DNA from: an uncultured Porphyromonadaceae bacterium
GTDB taxonomy: Bacteria; Bacteroidota; Bacteroidia; Bacteroidales; Muribaculaceae
Reading direction: 5' to 3'
DNA: 7,340 nucleotides
Assembly: GCA_905193485.1 (NCBI GenBank)
Contig: CAJJOX010000112.1
Location: forward strand, 1 to 7,340
The notes under the pieces are model-generated. The model worked only from the letters and a program-made list of their open reading frames with translations. It was not told the DNA's origin and did not search any database. A program made the translations under genes and the position numbers. How positions within the stretch are numbered: the stretch's first letter is position 1; every line of letters begins with the position of its first letter. Below, piece after piece: positions 7,064-7,340 of this stretch.

Positions 7064-7071
7064 CAAATGTA
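7064..7071 (-). promoter_or_regulatory. Bacteroidota -7 promoter element for the restriction-modification gene
   Basis: On the minus strand, TACATTTG at 7071-7064 matches TAnnTTTG. No clear TTTG is found 19-21 nt upstream, so the -33 half is weak. The expected transcription start, about 5-8 nt downstream, falls inside or after the ATG at 7062. That argues for translation from the ATG at 7032 with a leader of about 25 nt. No Shine-Dalgarno sequence is visible before either ATG. Confidence 0.5.
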
Positions 7072-7145
7072 GTGATTTTTTAAGAAGAATGTTGCGATTT
7101 AGACAGATATACGTGAGGAAAGGGACGGAGTGGGATATCGGAGAG

Positions 7146-7209
7146 AAAAAAGGCTGCCGGGCATTGGGCCGATTGCGCGAAAATCGGCGGTGGATGCCTG
7201 GCAGCCTTT
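7146..7209 (-). terminator. Rho-independent terminator with a long two-part stem, facing left
   Basis: Arms at 7149-7164 and 7194-7209 (AAAGGCTGCCGGGCAT and ATGCCTGGCAGCCTTT) pair over 16 bp with one G-T wobble. Inside is a second stem, GCCGATT at 7168-7174 with AATCGGC at 7182-7188, closing a 7-nt loop. On the minus strand the stem is followed by six T (complement of 7146-7151), the layout of an intrinsic terminator. On the plus strand only three T follow, so activity there would be weak. It probably ends a leftward transcript entering from beyond the right edge and insulates the restriction-modification gene. Confidence 0.8.
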
Positions 7210-7340
7210 GTGAAGGAGAGATGGGGATGGGCGGGGATGCGATCCGGCGGTTTTGCGGCATGCGCCCGGTGGTGACGATGGTGGGGTGGGGGATTGACGG
7301 CGGCGAGACGCCACCGCTCCTATCGATGCCGATGGGGGGC
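7210..7340. other. G-rich intergenic stretch at the right edge, no supported gene
   Basis: The plus strand is strongly G-rich and T-poor. Minus-strand frames crossing it translate to proline-, serine- and arginine-rich low-complexity protein and read straight through the terminator hairpin, so they look spurious. A plus-strand frame from the ATG at 7221 or 7227 is open to the edge (at most 40 codons), and AAGGAG sits at 7213-7218. Its glycine- and methionine-rich product resembles no family I know, and Shine-Dalgarno sites are not a reliable signal in Bacteroidota. A minus-strand gene could end at the TAG at 7322-7320, which would suit the terminator, but only six codons of it would be visible. 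Confidence 0.5.
7299..7315. repeat. Short imperfect palindrome, possible dispersed intergenic repeat
   Basis: GGCGGCGAGACGCCACC folds as arms GGCGGCG and CGCCACC around AGA, with one C-A mismatch; the inner GGCG-AGA-CGCC part is perfect. It lies outside any supported gene in the G-rich right-edge stretch. The compact GC-rich hairpin in an intergenic site is what a REP-like element looks like, but only one copy is present here, so repeat status is inferred. Confidence 0.3.

Noticed and set aside
7261..7295. Possible G-quadruplex in the G-rich plus strand
   Set aside because: Only two runs of three or more G are close together and the rest are GG pairs, so a stable three-layer quadruplex is not supported.
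7010..7340. Two minus-strand frames open from the right edge to 7099 and 7010
   Set aside because: Both read through the terminator hairpin and the promoter region and give low-complexity P/S/R-rich sequence without any domain.
7221..7340. Plus-strand frame open to the edge, preceded by AAGGAG
   Set aside because: At most 40 codons are visible, the composition is biased by the G-rich strand, and Shine-Dalgarno strength is not a reliable start signal in Bacteroidota. It cannot be supported without sequence to the right.
1..7340. CRISPR arrays, tRNA or rRNA genes, insertion-sequence ends
   Set aside because: No spaced direct repeats, cloverleaf-like sequence or transposase fragments were seen on either strand.

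Overview
The window looks like a Bacteroidota chromosome, probably a gut Bacteroidales and possibly Muribaculaceae. The evidence is the GC-rich core genes, two TAnnTTTG-type -7 promoter elements, near absence of Shine-Dalgarno sites, a Bacteroidota-style LolC/E permease, and the aroQ-pyk-O-methyltransferase neighbourhood. The family-level placement is inference.

Layout: positions 2-766 (+) hold the C-terminal part of a LolC/LolE (FtsX-like) lipoprotein-release permease that enters from the left edge. It converges, with only 10 nt between, on a tightly packed minus-strand cluster read from 4201 down to 777. In transcription order this is an extended-SDR NAD-dependent epimerase/dehydratase, a three-helix membrane protein overlapping it by ATGA, type II 3-dehydroquinate dehydratase (aroQ), a short pyruvate kinase without its C-terminal domain, and a COMT-type O-methyltransferase. 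Intergenic gaps are at most 12 nt, so this is probably one operon. A TATATTTG promoter lies in the 32-nt gap before the epimerase.

Upstream on the same strand, 7032-4234 encodes a single-chain MmeI-like (type IIL) restriction-modification enzyme with nuclease, helical spacer, gamma-type N6-adenine methyltransferase, target-recognition and C-terminal domains. Its base composition is uneven and mostly more AT-rich than the core genes, which suggests horizontal acquisition and internal mosaicism. A TACATTTG promoter element overlaps the region just before the longest possible start and favours the internal ATG at 7032. The right edge (7072-7340) has no convincing gene. It holds a strong hairpin terminator facing left, which isolates the restriction-modification gene from whatever lies to the right, and a G-rich stretch with a short palindromic repeat.

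The core cluster covers shikimate synthesis and glycolysis, with no obvious functional link to the restriction-modification gene, which appears to be an insertion beside it. I see no wholly new multi-gene system. The most informative points are the restriction-modification enzyme, for which a partial recognition motif can be proposed, and the reduced pyruvate kinase.
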